The translations under genes were made by a program, and so were the position numbers. DNA of 64,000 nucleotides from an uncultured Odoribacter sp. (lineage in GTDB: Bacteria > Bacteroidota > Bacteroidia > Bacteroidales > Marinifilaceae). Positions 52,502-61,120 of this stretch are shown in pieces. The stretch spans positions 189,784 to 253,783 of the forward strand of contig CAJTSF010000001.1 of the NCBI GenBank assembly GCA_910578985.1, given 5' to 3'. A model generated the notes under the pieces. That model saw nothing but the letters and a program-made list of their open reading frames with translations. It searched no databases and was not told the origin of the DNA. Numbering within the stretch: position 1 is the first letter of the stretch; each line of letters starts with the position of its first letter.

Positions 52502-53863
52502 CTATTTATTCAATTTCACGTCGATGACCTGCCCGGTGAACTCCGAGAGCAGGGTTTTCAAGGATTCTTTTGCCACGGCTTCCGCCGTCAGCAGGGTGGA
52601 AGCATCCTCTATGCCGAAATTCTTTTCACGCATGGGGGTTTTCGTCCGCTCCGGATTGATGCAATTGACCCGGACTCCCGCTGCTTCCCACTCCTGCGCT
52701 ATCGCCTGCACAAAATTGACCACCGCCGCCTTCGTCGAGGAATAAAGGCTGTAAAACGCCCTGCCCCGCGTGTAAGAGCTGGAAGTGTAAAAGAGAAGTT
52801 TGCCTTTCGTCTTTTTCAGATAGGGGAAACTTTCCATCGCCACATTCACCATGCCGACATAATTCACCTGAATGATTCGGGATACCTCCTCGTAATCCAT
52901 ATTGACCAACGGCTCCTTAATCAGCAATGCCGCCGTATTCACCACATAATCAATCCTTTCCTCCTGTCTTTCCACTTCCGCCAAACTGCGCTTTACATTC
53001 TCCACAGAGGCAATATCCACCCCATTTATCGAACGCGAGAACACATGCACCTTCGCTCCGCGCTCCCGGGCAATCGCCGCCACTTCCGCACCGATGCCGT
53101 AGCTCCCGCCGTAAATCACCAATACCTTGTCCTTTAATTTATCCAACGCAACTTCCTTCTCCTGCAAAGAGAAAGAATGCAACTGAAACAACTTGTCCAG
53201 TAAATAAGAGTCCTCCTTGTAGGTCAGTTTCATGTTGGACTCTTCCCCCTTCACCACAAAAATGCTCTCTTCCGGCAAGTATTTCAATACGACGCCACAG
53301 TCGTCCGTCGCCTTGAATGCAGGGTCCCGGAATGCCCGACGGTAAGCCTCGCGGATGGTTTTCAACTTGAAACCCTGAGGGGTTTGTCCCCTTCTCAACT
53401 TGCTCCGTTCGGGAATCGCACGGATAACCTCACCCTCCACCGAAATAATCGTATCCACGGCAGGAACGGCAACGTCCACCGCATTCCATGTATCCAATGC
53501 CGACACGACATCATCGATGATGCGGTTGGTCACCAGCGGACGCACGGCATCATGGAATATCAGATTCGCCTCTTCCAAATCCGCGTACGCCCCTATCGCC
53601 GCCATGCTCGAATCATAACGCTCCGCCCCGCCTTTCAGAATCTTCCTGACCTTCCTCCAGGAATTTTTCAAAACAATCTCCTCTATCGTCGTAATATAGG
53701 CAGGATTGATAACTATCGCAATCTCGTCTATCCTTTCATTCCTTTCAAACACATCCACCGTATGCTCGATGACCGTCTTTCCGGCTACCTTAAAAAACTG
53801 TTTCGGATAACTGCTATCCAAACGGCTGCCCACTCCACCTGCCAATATTACAGCAATATTCAT
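52502..53863 (-). CDS. Bifunctional cytidylyltransferase / SDR reductase (CDP-ribitol synthase-like)
   Basis: 453 residues in two parts. Residues 1-235 are an IspD/TarI-type cytidylyltransferase: AVILAGGVGSRLDSSYPKQF, the FHDAVRPLV motif near 103 and an R-rich RSKLRRGQTPQGFKL near 170. Residues 240-453 are a short-chain dehydrogenase: VIYGGSYGIGAEVA (NAD(P) loop) and the catalytic Y-x3-K in YSLYSSTKAAVV near 382. The same fusion is known as Bcs1/Acs1 in Haemophilus influenzae, which reduces ribulose 5-phosphate and makes CDP-ribitol for capsule. It lies 12 nt downstream of a CDP-polyol transferase gene. Confidence 0.9.
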   Translation of the reverse strand: MNIAVILAGGVGSRLDSSYPKQFFKVAGKTVIEHTVDVFERNERIDEIAIVINPAYITTIEEIVLKNSWRKVRKILKGGAERYDSSMAAIGAYADLEEANLIFHDAVRPLVTNRIIDDVVSALDTWNAVDVAVPAVDTIISVEGEVIRAIPERSKLRRGQTPQGFKLKTIREAYRRAFRDPAFKATDDCGVVLKYLPEESIFVVKGEESNMKLTYKEDSYLLDKLFQLHSFSLQEKEVALDKLKDKVLVIYGGSYGIGAEVAAIARERGAKVHVFSRSINGVDIASVENVKRSLAEVERQEERIDYVVNTAALLIKEPLVNMDYEEVSRIIQVNYVGMVNVAMESFPYLKKTKGKLLFYTSSSYTRGRAFYSLYSSTKAAVVNFVQAIAQEWEAAGVRVNCINPERTKTPMREKNFGIEDASTLLTAEAVAKESLKTLLSEFTGQVIDVKLNK

Positions 53864-53875
53864 AAATTCAAATCT

Positions 53876-55084
53876 TTATATAAACGCGGAGACAAATGTA
53901 CGAAAATTTATAAAACGTTCTGCAAGCATCCGGCAGGCATCCCCGGCATAATCCCCCCAAAAACGCCGGCGGATAACCGGATAGTTGCCGACATCATAAT
54001 CGTTCCGTTCCATCACACCCAGCAACTCCTCGAAAGAGTACGCCAACTCCCCGGCGACATGCTCCCGGAAAGGATAATTGAAATCCCGGTCTTTTACATA
54101 ATCATCGTAGTCATACAGGTAAAGAACCACCTTTTTCCCCTCCATCAGCAGATAATCGTATAACACGGAGGAATAGTCGGTAATCAGCACGTGCGTGTAA
54201 GGCAGCAACGGATAGATATCCACATCCCCTTCCAGGAAACGTATGTGCTCATAACGCATAAAAATATCCCGGCTTTCCACGACCGTATTCGCATGGGGTT
54301 TCAATACGAACAACGCCTGCTGCCGCTTCATCGCCTCATTCAATGCCTCCAGGTCCAGATGCTCGGCAAAAAGATTGCGCTGCGATTCCCGCCAGGTGGG
54401 CATATAAAGATAAACCCGCTCATACCCCTGCCATTCCCGAATCCAATCTGCCGTCCGCTCCGGTTCGAATTTCCGGATGAAACGCTCGCGTTCACGCTCC
54501 GGCATCAGTAGGATGTCATTCCGTGGATAGCCGACGTTCAGGCAACGGCTCTCCGGAATACGGAAAGCCTCGGCAAACTTCACCGTCTGGAACGGCGTTG
54601 AAGAGACAAAGTAATCCGGACGTTTATACACTTGCGGGTAATAAAACCGCTCCTTCAGCGTTTTGCGTACATAGCGGTCGTACAGCGGTCCCCTGTCTAT
54701 GCAAAACTCTATCTTCTTCAAACCCACACCATGCCACAGATTGACAGCAACCGCCCGCCCGGAGGTGAAATAACAGATGTCGGAAGTGTAGGCGTTAAAA
54801 AAATAATAGCCGCTCCGCAAAGCGTAATAGAAACCCCGCAAGGAAAACAGGGTATAAGCCCTCAACCCCGCAGCCCGGACCTGCAACATGGTTTTTTTCT
54901 TGCCGGTGAGCCAAACAGGCAACACCTCCGGGCACTGTTCCGACACATAGACAAACAGGTACTTGGCATTGTCCGCAAATGCACCGCGAAAACTTCCGAA
55001 CGCCCATATTCTTTTGCTGCGAGGCATCCAGAATGAGAAAAAACGAACCGCATAACCTGCCAGATATATAGCAAACTTAATCAT
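53876..55084 (-). CDS. CDP-glycerol/ribitol phosphotransferase (TagB/TagF family)
   Basis: 402 residues from the ATG at 55084, which has AAGGAT as ribosome site; a TTG 21 nt upstream lies in the promoter. The family (PF04464) moves polyol phosphate from a CDP-polyol to a growing acceptor. Key motifs: NLWHGVGLKKIEF near 125 with the catalytic-type His, SSTPFQTVKFAEAF, GYPRNDIL near 195, YLYMPTWRES near 225, and LITDYSSVLYDYLLMEGKK near 310. N-terminal hydrophobic residues may place it at the membrane. First gene of the operon with the CDP-ribitol synthase-like and YfhO-like genes. Confidence 0.88.
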   Translation of the reverse strand: MIKFAIYLAGYAVRFFSFWMPRSKRIWAFGSFRGAFADNAKYLFVYVSEQCPEVLPVWLTGKKKTMLQVRAAGLRAYTLFSLRGFYYALRSGYYFFNAYTSDICYFTSGRAVAVNLWHGVGLKKIEFCIDRGPLYDRYVRKTLKERFYYPQVYKRPDYFVSSTPFQTVKFAEAFRIPESRCLNVGYPRNDILLMPERERERFIRKFEPERTADWIREWQGYERVYLYMPTWRESQRNLFAEHLDLEALNEAMKRQQALFVLKPHANTVVESRDIFMRYEHIRFLEGDVDIYPLLPYTHVLITDYSSVLYDYLLMEGKKVVLYLYDYDDYVKDRDFNYPFREHVAGELAYSFEELLGVMERNDYDVGNYPVIRRRFWGDYAGDACRMLAERFINFRTFVSAFI

Positions 55085-55102
55085 ATCCTTACGCTCTTCG
55101 GA

Positions 55103-55133
55103 CAAATATACGATGGGAAATAGAGATTTCCAA
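55103..55133 (-). promoter_or_regulatory. Full promoter of the polyol-phosphate operon
   Basis: Minus strand: TTG (55133-55131), 20 nt, TATATTTG (55110-55103). The ATG is 18 nt downstream. Confidence 0.7.
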
Positions 55134-55191
55134 CCTCCATCCGCAGAAAATAATTTTCAATCAAAAACAGATGAGGTTTTTATAAAAATAC

Positions 55192-55199
55192 TACATTTG
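55192..55199 (+). promoter_or_regulatory. -7 promoter box immediately before a GTG start
   Basis: TACATTTG (TAnnTTTG) ends 5 nt before the GTG at 55205. At the usual spacing transcription would start at or next to the start codon, so the mRNA may be leaderless. Confidence 0.5.
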
Positions 55200-55204
55200 T
55201 CCAC

Positions 55205-56395
55205 GTGAATATATTATTTGTCAATAATAGCGAAATCAATCCGCTCAGTTCCGGGATACAGAGGATTACCAGTATTCTGACGCAAGCGTTTACCCGTCAG
55301 GGCATCACATGCTACGGGGCAAATTTTGAAACCCACACGCCTTCCGACCACACCTTATTTCCCGATACGCTCAAATTGGATTTTTCCCGTCAGGCATCGC
55401 AAAGGCTTGTCGGATTTATCCGGAAATATAGCATCACCCGCGTGATTGTGCAGGAATGTATGCCCTTGAAAAAACTGGGAGTCGTACATCGTGCCACGGC
55501 GCAAATACCCGGTTGCCGGTTATTATACTGCTATCACAGCGCTCCGGAAAAAGAGTTCGTTCCGCCTGCTCTATCTGCCGAATGGTTCAGATTATGGCAC
55601 AGTCCCGGGAAAATACAGGCATTGAAAAAAGTGTGCATTGCCTTGTTGCCCGGATTTTTGTATTCCCGGCTTGTAAGACTCAAAGTCCGACGCGACTATT
55701 CATTTATTTACCGCAAGGCGGATACCGTCGTTCTATTGTCGGAACGCCACATCGTCCCTTTCCAGAAATGGGTAAATCTCCGGAATCCAGACACCTCGAA
55801 ATTCGCGGGCATCGGCAACTGCCTTTCGTTTTCGGAAAACCTTCCCCTTGCCGACCTGGAGCACAAGAAGAAAGAGGTCGTCATAGTCTCCCGCTTATCC
55901 GACAGAGCCAAGCGAATCTCCAATGCCCTTAAAATATGGCAATTGGTGGAACAATCCGCCGCAGTTCCCGACTGGCGGCTCAAGATTCTCGGGAATGGAC
56001 CCGACGAGAAGTATTACCATCACCTTGCCCGCCGGTTGGGACTTAAGCAAGTCAATTTCGAAGGGAAACAGAATCCCGTCCCCTATTACCGGCAGGCATC
56101 CGTCTGCATGCTCACTTCCGCCTATGAAGGATTTGCCATGATATTGACGGAAGCCCAACAAACGGGTGCCGTCCCCATCGCTTTCGGCACTTTTGCAACC
56201 CTATACGACATCATAGAAGATGAACGGAACGGCATCATCGTTCCTCCCAACGACTTACAGCAATTTGCCGACCGTCTAATCGGCCTGATGACCGACAAGG
56301 AGAAACGGGACCTTCTCGCTTCCCGTGCTTTGGAAGACTGTCGCCGGTTTACCGTGGACAACATTGTAAAACAATGGCTTAATATCTTACATTAA
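55205..56395 (+). CDS. Glycosyltransferase family 4, GTG start, possibly leaderless
   Basis: 396 residues. The frame begins with GTG at 55205 (product starts NILFVNNSEINPLSSGIQRI, a normal GT-B N-terminus), and there is no ATG nearby that keeps this strand. The C-terminal domain has VIVSRLSDRAKRISNALKIW, RLKILGNGPDEKYY and the E-x7-E-type MLTSAYEGFAMILTEAQQTG near 300. A -7 box ends 5 nt before the start, leaving no room for a ribosome site. It is followed by a second glycosyltransferase gene 10 nt later. Confidence 0.88.
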   Translation: MNILFVNNSEINPLSSGIQRITSILTQAFTRQGITCYGANFETHTPSDHTLFPDTLKLDFSRQASQRLVGFIRKYSITRVIVQECMPLKKLGVVHRATAQIPGCRLLYCYHSAPEKEFVPPALSAEWFRLWHSPGKIQALKKVCIALLPGFLYSRLVRLKVRRDYSFIYRKADTVVLLSERHIVPFQKWVNLRNPDTSKFAGIGNCLSFSENLPLADLEHKKKEVVIVSRLSDRAKRISNALKIWQLVEQSAAVPDWRLKILGNGPDEKYYHHLARRLGLKQVNFEGKQNPVPYYRQASVCMLTSAYEGFAMILTEAQQTGAVPIAFGTFATLYDIIEDERNGIIVPPNDLQQFADRLIGLMTDKEKRDLLASRALEDCRRFTVDNIVKQWLNILH

Positions 56396-56405
56396 TTCAT
56401 AAACC

Positions 56406-57263
56406 ATGAAATTAAAAAGACGTCTTTGGCTCTGTTATATCTTTTTTTTTACGTTTCTATTCAAACGCAAAAAACTGGGACATACCGTACATTTCAATTT
56501 TTCGGCTACCCCGGAAGCCTCTCATGCCGAAGCCATCGACATCGTCACCGTCGCTTTCAATAATGAAACATGGATTGAATACCAAATCAAACTCATCCGC
56601 AAATACATCCACGACAAGCACGTCACATTCATCGTCGCCGACAACTCTTCCAACCCGGAAAAAAGGAAATCAATCAGCGCCCTGTGCCGGAAGTACAACA
56701 CCGGCTATATCTCCGTCCCGAAAAACATGATTGCGAAACACCCCGGCGGGAGCTATGCACACGGCACGACATTAAACTGGATTTACTCCAACGTCATCCG
56801 CCTGCGCAAACCCGACATCTTCGGTTTCCTCGACCATGACTTATTTCCCATCGCACCTGTCTCCATCCGGGAAAAATTGGGCGACAAAGACTTCTACGGC
56901 TCACCCCGGGGAGAGGTGTACTGGTGGCTTTGGGCAGGGCTATGCTTTTTCCGTTTCGACAAAGTAAAAGCGCTCCCTCTCGACTTCATTCCTTACATCG
57001 AGCATAAAACTTACTTGGATACCGGAGGTGCCAATTATCCCATTCTGTACAAAAACTACAACTTGCCGGAACTCCGGCTACCTCTTCCCCAAAACATCAG
57101 AATCACGGAAGGGAACAAATACCATTCGGACTACATCCAAATCATAGACGATTGCTGGCTTCACGCCATCAACGGCTCCAACTGGAACGGCATATCGCCC
57201 CGGAAGCAAGAAACCAAAGAAGATATTCTCAAAGCCAGATTAGAGCAGTTTATCCAAGCGTAA
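56406..57263 (+). CDS. GT2-like glycosyltransferase
   Basis: 285 residues. N-terminal hydrophobic stretch (LWLCYIFFFTFLF), then a GT-A-type core: IDIVTVAFNNETWIEYQIKL near residue 43, VADNSSNPEKRKSI, the acidic motif FGFLDHDLFPIAP near 137, and YWWLWAGLCFFRFDKV. It resembles rhamnosyltransferase-type GT2 proteins, but the donor is unknown. It follows the GT4 gene by 10 nt. Its last 24 nt overlap the end of the converging flippase gene. Confidence 0.8.
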   Translation: MKLKRRLWLCYIFFFTFLFKRKKLGHTVHFNFSATPEASHAEAIDIVTVAFNNETWIEYQIKLIRKYIHDKHVTFIVADNSSNPEKRKSISALCRKYNTGYISVPKNMIAKHPGGSYAHGTTLNWIYSNVIRLRKPDIFGFLDHDLFPIAPVSIREKLGDKDFYGSPRGEVYWWLWAGLCFFRFDKVKALPLDFIPYIEHKTYLDTGGANYPILYKNYNLPELRLPLPQNIRITEGNKYHSDYIQIIDDCWLHAINGSNWNGISPRKQETKEDILKARLEQFIQA

Positions 57264-58730
57264 ATGCTTTTTCAGCAACCGATTGACCTGCTCCGAAATG
57301 TTCAGTTTGTAGACCATCACCAGACAGAGCAAGCCGACAATCGCAGTCCTGTAGCACGCGTCCAGCCAGGGATTCGCCAACACGGCAGGCAACAGTTCAT
57401 TGATGCCCAAGAGGAAACATATCAACAGGATTTGTTTCACCGTGCCCCAAGTGTAAGGATTTCCGTTCACTTTCCGCATCACAATCCACTGCTGGAAAAG
57501 ATAGCTGACGACACAGGTCAGAAAAGTCGCCAGGGCAGCTCCCGTTATTCCACACAAAGGAATAAGCAATTCATTCGTCACGATGGTAATCCCGGTCAAA
57601 AGGAAAGTGAAATAAAGTCCCCAATAATAATATTTGGAGAAAGATATCAAGGTCGCCCCGAACCCCAGCGTCATCCCCACCAACCGCGACATGGCGATAA
57701 AAAACACCACCCATTTCCCTTGCCGGTAAATATCCCCGTTCGGCAAAACAGCAAATATGTTGTCGATGTTAATCCAAATCAACAGAAAAAAAATACTCCC
57801 GACCATCAGCTGATGCAGGGAAACCTGTTTATACAAGCCGTTCGCCGTGTCAAAATCATTCTGTTTCAAGGCAGTCGCGGCAATCGGCGCAGAAATGGAA
57901 GTAATCGAACGTCCCGGTATCTCAATCACAAAAGCCATATAGGAAGCAATGGTGTAAATTCCGGCATACTCCAATCCCAGCCGGGAACTCACCATGAATA
58001 AATCGAGCTGGCTGATGATGTTTCCCCCGATGGCGCCGATAATCAAAAACAGGGTGTAATGTCCGATTTTCTTCAATAACGCCTTATCCCAAAAGGCAAA
58101 ATTATGGCGGAAAGAGACGGAAGTAATCCGCGAGACATACCACAAAGTAGCTGCCATGGCAATGCCGTACATCGCCACATATCCGGCCACCAGTCCGTCC
58201 AAATCCAATATCCCTCCTGCATAACATAAAAAAAGCCCCAGCGAAAATATCCGAATGCCCACCTCCCGGATGAATTTGGGCACCACAATCCGCATCAGTA
58301 TATTGGAATAGGTCTCCAAGACCGCCCAAAAAGTCAGAAACAGAATCAAAGGCACAAGCCAATTGTAATAATCCGCCAGCCATGCCGACTTCTCGCTGAA
58401 AAAGTCAAGCACGTAATGTTTGAAACACAGAAACAGGAATATAAAGAGTGCGGACCCCAACGCCGGCATCAGCATCAAGTAAAAAAAGAACCCGTTGTGG
58501 TTATTCTCCGGATTTTTGAAATAAGGGAAAAAGCGCATCGCCGAGGCAGAAGTCCCCAACTGGGCAAAACCAGCAATCAAAGCGGCAACCTCATACAACA
58601 CTTTCGTCAATCCGATGACTTCCGGCTCCACATATTTCGTCAGAATAAAAAATGTGGTCAGGAAACCGATAAACGCACCGACATAATTAAAAATGGTCGC
58701 CTTGATGCTCTGCCGAATAATCACTCCCAT
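57240..58730 (-). CDS. Polysaccharide flippase (Wzx/MATE-like)
   Basis: 496-residue inner-membrane protein with about 14 hydrophobic segments. It belongs to the oligosaccharide flippase group that turns lipid-linked repeat units across the membrane (starts SIKATIFNYVGAFIGFLTTF; contains GLTKVLYEVAALIAGFAQLG and YAGIYTIASYMAFVIEIPGR). It starts 12 nt after the U32 peptidase gene on the same strand, an unusual pairing. Its 3' end overlaps the GT2-like gene by 24 nt. No Wzy polymerase is in view, so whether it serves a Wzy-type pathway is open. Confidence 0.87.
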   Translation of the reverse strand: MGVIIRQSIKATIFNYVGAFIGFLTTFFILTKYVEPEVIGLTKVLYEVAALIAGFAQLGTSASAMRFFPYFKNPENNHNGFFFYLMLMPALGSALFIFLFLCFKHYVLDFFSEKSAWLADYYNWLVPLILFLTFWAVLETYSNILMRIVVPKFIREVGIRIFSLGLFLCYAGGILDLDGLVAGYVAMYGIAMAATLWYVSRITSVSFRHNFAFWDKALLKKIGHYTLFLIIGAIGGNIISQLDLFMVSSRLGLEYAGIYTIASYMAFVIEIPGRSITSISAPIAATALKQNDFDTANGLYKQVSLHQLMVGSIFFLLIWINIDNIFAVLPNGDIYRQGKWVVFFIAMSRLVGMTLGFGATLISFSKYYYWGLYFTFLLTGITIVTNELLIPLCGITGAALATFLTCVVSYLFQQWIVMRKVNGNPYTWGTVKQILLICFLLGINELLPAVLANPWLDACYRTAIVGLLCLVMVYKLNISEQVNRLLKKHLRLDKLL

Positions 58731-58742
58731 GATTGCCCCCCC

Positions 58743-60014
58743 CTATTGCATCATCTCCTCCGTCGCATCCACCCACTTGTACAACTTGTCTCCCCGCCGG
58801 ATTTTCTCTTCCACCGCCATGGAAAACACGGTTCCTTTCTCCACCCGTCCCACCGGCGACAAATCCACCCGCAACTCCGATACCCGCATTTGAAGGGTGC
58901 CCGTCGTCTGTCCCTGGATTAAAATCTCTTCCCCCACCTGCAAATCAAACGACTCCAGCTTGAACTCCCCGACACCCAGTTTCGTGAAATAATTGGTCAC
59001 CTTGCCCAGCAACACCTTTTTCTTCGTGGCTTTCGAACCGTACACCTCGCTCCATTCCCCCAGCCGCTGTCCCAGATAATACCCGTTCCAAAAGCCCCGG
59101 TTGAATACCGTCGCCAACCGCCTTTTCCACCCCTCTATCCGCTCCGCCGAATAATTCCCCTCCAGGTAAGCCCGTATCGCCTCGTCGTAGCACTCGCACA
59201 CCGTCCGTACATACTCTGCCGACCGGGCACGCCCCTCGATTTTCAACACCCGCACACCGGCATCCGCCAGTTTATTCACAAAACCCACCGTACACAAATC
59301 CTTCGGCGACATGATATATTCATTCTCGATGTCCAACTCGATTTCCCCCTCCCGATCTTTCACCGCGTATGCCCTCCGGCAAATCTGGTTGCACGCCCCC
59401 CGGTTTGCCGACGCATTCCGCTCATGCAGGCTCAGGTAACACTTCCCCGACACCGCCATGCACAACGCCCCGTGGGCGAACATCTCTATCCGCACCAACT
59501 CCCCTTTCGGCCCCCGTATCCCCTCCTCCTCAATCTTCCGGTGAATCGCCGCCACCTGCTCCAAGGCAACCTCCCGTGCCAGCACCACGACATCCGCATA
59601 CTGCGCAAAAAACTTCAACGCTTCGAAATTCGACACATTACACTGCGTGCTGATATGCACCTCCACCCCCGCCTCCCGGGCATACAGGATGGCCGCCAGG
59701 TCCGAAGCAATCACCGCCGTCACCCCCGCCTCCTTCGCACAGTCGATGACCCTCCGCATCTTATCCAGTTCATGGTCGTAAATCACCGTATTCACCGTCA
59801 GGTAGGTCTTCACCCCACGCTCCCCGCACACCTCCACGATATGCCGCAAATCCTCCAGCGTGAAATTAGCCGACGAGCGCGCCCGCATATTCAATCCCTC
59901 CACCCCGAAATACACCGAATCCGCCCCTCCCTGCAACGCCGCATACAACGACTCGTACGACCCCACCGGAGCCATCACTTCGAAATCCTTTCTTGTCATC
60001 TGTCCCATATCCAT
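58743..60014 (-). CDS. U32-family peptidase-like protein (TrhP/YegQ type)
   Basis: 423 residues, cytoplasmic. It has the U32 core APVGSYESLYAALQGGADSV near residue 15 and the signature HGALCMAVSGKCYLS followed by RGACNQICRRAY near 170-200, whose cysteines are conserved in the family. Relatives such as TrhP hydroxylate tRNA uridine-34; others are called collagenases. The substrate here is not known, but the length and cysteine pattern fit the RNA-modification branch. The -7 box at 60036-60029 leaves a short leader before the ATG at 60014; ATGs at 60008 and 59999 are also possible. Confidence 0.88.
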   Translation of the reverse strand: MDMGQMTRKDFEVMAPVGSYESLYAALQGGADSVYFGVEGLNMRARSSANFTLEDLRHIVEVCGERGVKTYLTVNTVIYDHELDKMRRVIDCAKEAGVTAVIASDLAAILYAREAGVEVHISTQCNVSNFEALKFFAQYADVVVLAREVALEQVAAIHRKIEEEGIRGPKGELVRIEMFAHGALCMAVSGKCYLSLHERNASANRGACNQICRRAYAVKDREGEIELDIENEYIMSPKDLCTVGFVNKLADAGVRVLKIEGRARSAEYVRTVCECYDEAIRAYLEGNYSAERIEGWKRRLATVFNRGFWNGYYLGQRLGEWSEVYGSKATKKKVLLGKVTNYFTKLGVGEFKLESFDLQVGEEILIQGQTTGTLQMRVSELRVDLSPVGRVEKGTVFSMAVEEKIRRGDKLYKWVDATEEMMQ

Positions 60015-60028
60015 TATCTTCCGGACAA

Positions 60029-60065
60029 CAAAGGTACGCTTAATTCATTTTTTTTCCTATATTTG
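60029..60065. promoter_or_regulatory. Divergent -7 boxes for U32 peptidase and frr
   Basis: Minus-strand TACCTTTG (60036-60029) and plus-strand TATATTTG (60058-60065), both exact TAnnTTTG matches. The frr ATG is 37 nt past the plus box, which excludes the open frame further upstream. Confidence 0.65.
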
Positions 60066-60102
60066 CCCTCACAATAAACCCGCAAACAAATACACAAAGG
60101 AT

Positions 60103-60666
60103 ATGAACGAAGAAGTGAAAATGTACATGGACGAAGCCAAAGAGCTCATGCAAAACGCAATCGCCCATCTTGAAAACGAACTGGCTAAGATACGGGCTGG
60201 CAAAGCCAATCCCAAAATCCTGAACGATGTGCTGGTGGACTACTACGGTACCCCCACACCGCTTCCCCAGGTGGCGAACATCTCCGTCCCCGACCCCCGC
60301 ACCATCGCCGTGCAACCGTGGGAAAAAACCATGCTCGCCCCCATCCAGAAGGCCATCATGAACGCCAACCTCGGATTCAATCCCGACAACAACGGTGAAA
60401 TCGTCCGCATCAACGTGCCGCCTCTCACCGAAGAGCGCCGCAAGGAACTCGTCAAACAATCCAAAGGCGTCGGTGAAAACGCCAAAGTCAGCATCCGCAA
60501 CGCCCGCCGCGATGCCATCGACACATTCAAAAAGATGGTGAAAGACGGCCTGCCCGAAGACGCTTCTAAAGACGCCGAAGCCGAAGTGCAGAAAATCACT
60601 GACAACTACAACAAAAAAGTGGACGACATCCTCGCCCAAAAAGAAAAGGACATCATGACCATTTGA
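60103..60666 (+). CDS. frr: Ribosome recycling factor
   Basis: Splits post-termination ribosomes together with EF-G. 187 residues, standard length, with the family helices (LENELAKIRAGKANPKILND near 23; LTEERRKELVKQSKGVGENA near 109; RNARRDAIDTFKKM near 133). It is preceded by its own -7 box and diverges from the U32 gene. The frequent neighbour pyrH is absent. Ends 22 nt before a hairpin terminator. Confidence 0.97.
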   Translation: MNEEVKMYMDEAKELMQNAIAHLENELAKIRAGKANPKILNDVLVDYYGTPTPLPQVANISVPDPRTIAVQPWEKTMLAPIQKAIMNANLGFNPDNNGEIVRINVPPLTEERRKELVKQSKGVGENAKVSIRNARRDAIDTFKKMVKDGLPEDASKDAEAEVQKITDNYNKKVDDILAQKEKDIMTI

Positions 60667-60688
60667 TGCCCCTTTTCCCCAAAAAATC

Positions 60689-60726
60689 AAAGGGTGCCAT
60701 GGAACACATGTTCTTGACACCCTTTT
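60689..60726. terminator. Terminator between frr and the bactofilin genes
   Basis: AAAGGGTG (60689-60696) pairs with CACCCTTT (60718-60725). T-rich sequence follows on the plus strand and T-rich sequence (TTGATTTTTT) on the minus strand, so it can serve both converging units. Confidence 0.75.
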
Positions 60727-60745
60727 CCTTTGCTATCCTGCCTGC

Positions 60746-61120
60746 TTACTTCCCTTCCACCTTTGTGCTGGCAGGCAATTCTTTCTTAATCATCTGGCAA
60801 TTCCCGTTGAATGCCACTCCCGGCTCCATCGACAGCGTTCCCGCCATAATATTCCCCGTCACCCGCGCCGTCTCCTTCAGGGACACCGTGCCCGTCGCCA
60901 TAATATCCCCCTTCACCACACCCAACACATCCACATTCGCACAATCGATATTCCCCTCCACATTCGCCGTAGTACCGACAACCAACCTTCCGGAAGTGAT
61001 AATCTTCCCGTTAATCACACCATCTACCCGGATATCATTCTTCGTCTTGATATCTCCGACAATCATCGTGCCTTCACACAACAAATTGACTGCATTATTG
61101 CTCGGAATTTCTTTCGCCAT
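60746..61120 (-). CDS. Bactofilin (polymer-forming cytoskeletal protein)
   Basis: 124 residues made of a right-handed beta-helix of about six to seven turns, with repeated Gly-x-(I/V) patterns (IVGDIKTKNDIRVDGVINGK, VVGTTANVEGNIDC, VLGVVKGDIMATGTVSL). Bactofilins form nucleotide-free filaments that position cell-wall or envelope factors. It is the second of two overlapping genes: its ATG lies 26 nt inside the upstream gene. No peptidase partner such as an M23 protein is adjacent. Confidence 0.88.
   Translation of the reverse strand: MAKEIPSNNAVNLLCEGTMIVGDIKTKNDIRVDGVINGKIITSGRLVVGTTANVEGNIDCANVDVLGVVKGDIMATGTVSLKETARVTGNIMAGTLSMEPGVAFNGNCQMIKKELPASTKVEGK

Noticed and set aside
54461..54485. 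TTCGAAT-containing stretch resembling a tRNA T-arm
   Set aside because: It is inside the polyol-phosphate transferase coding sequence and no cloverleaf can be built around it; no tRNA was found elsewhere either.
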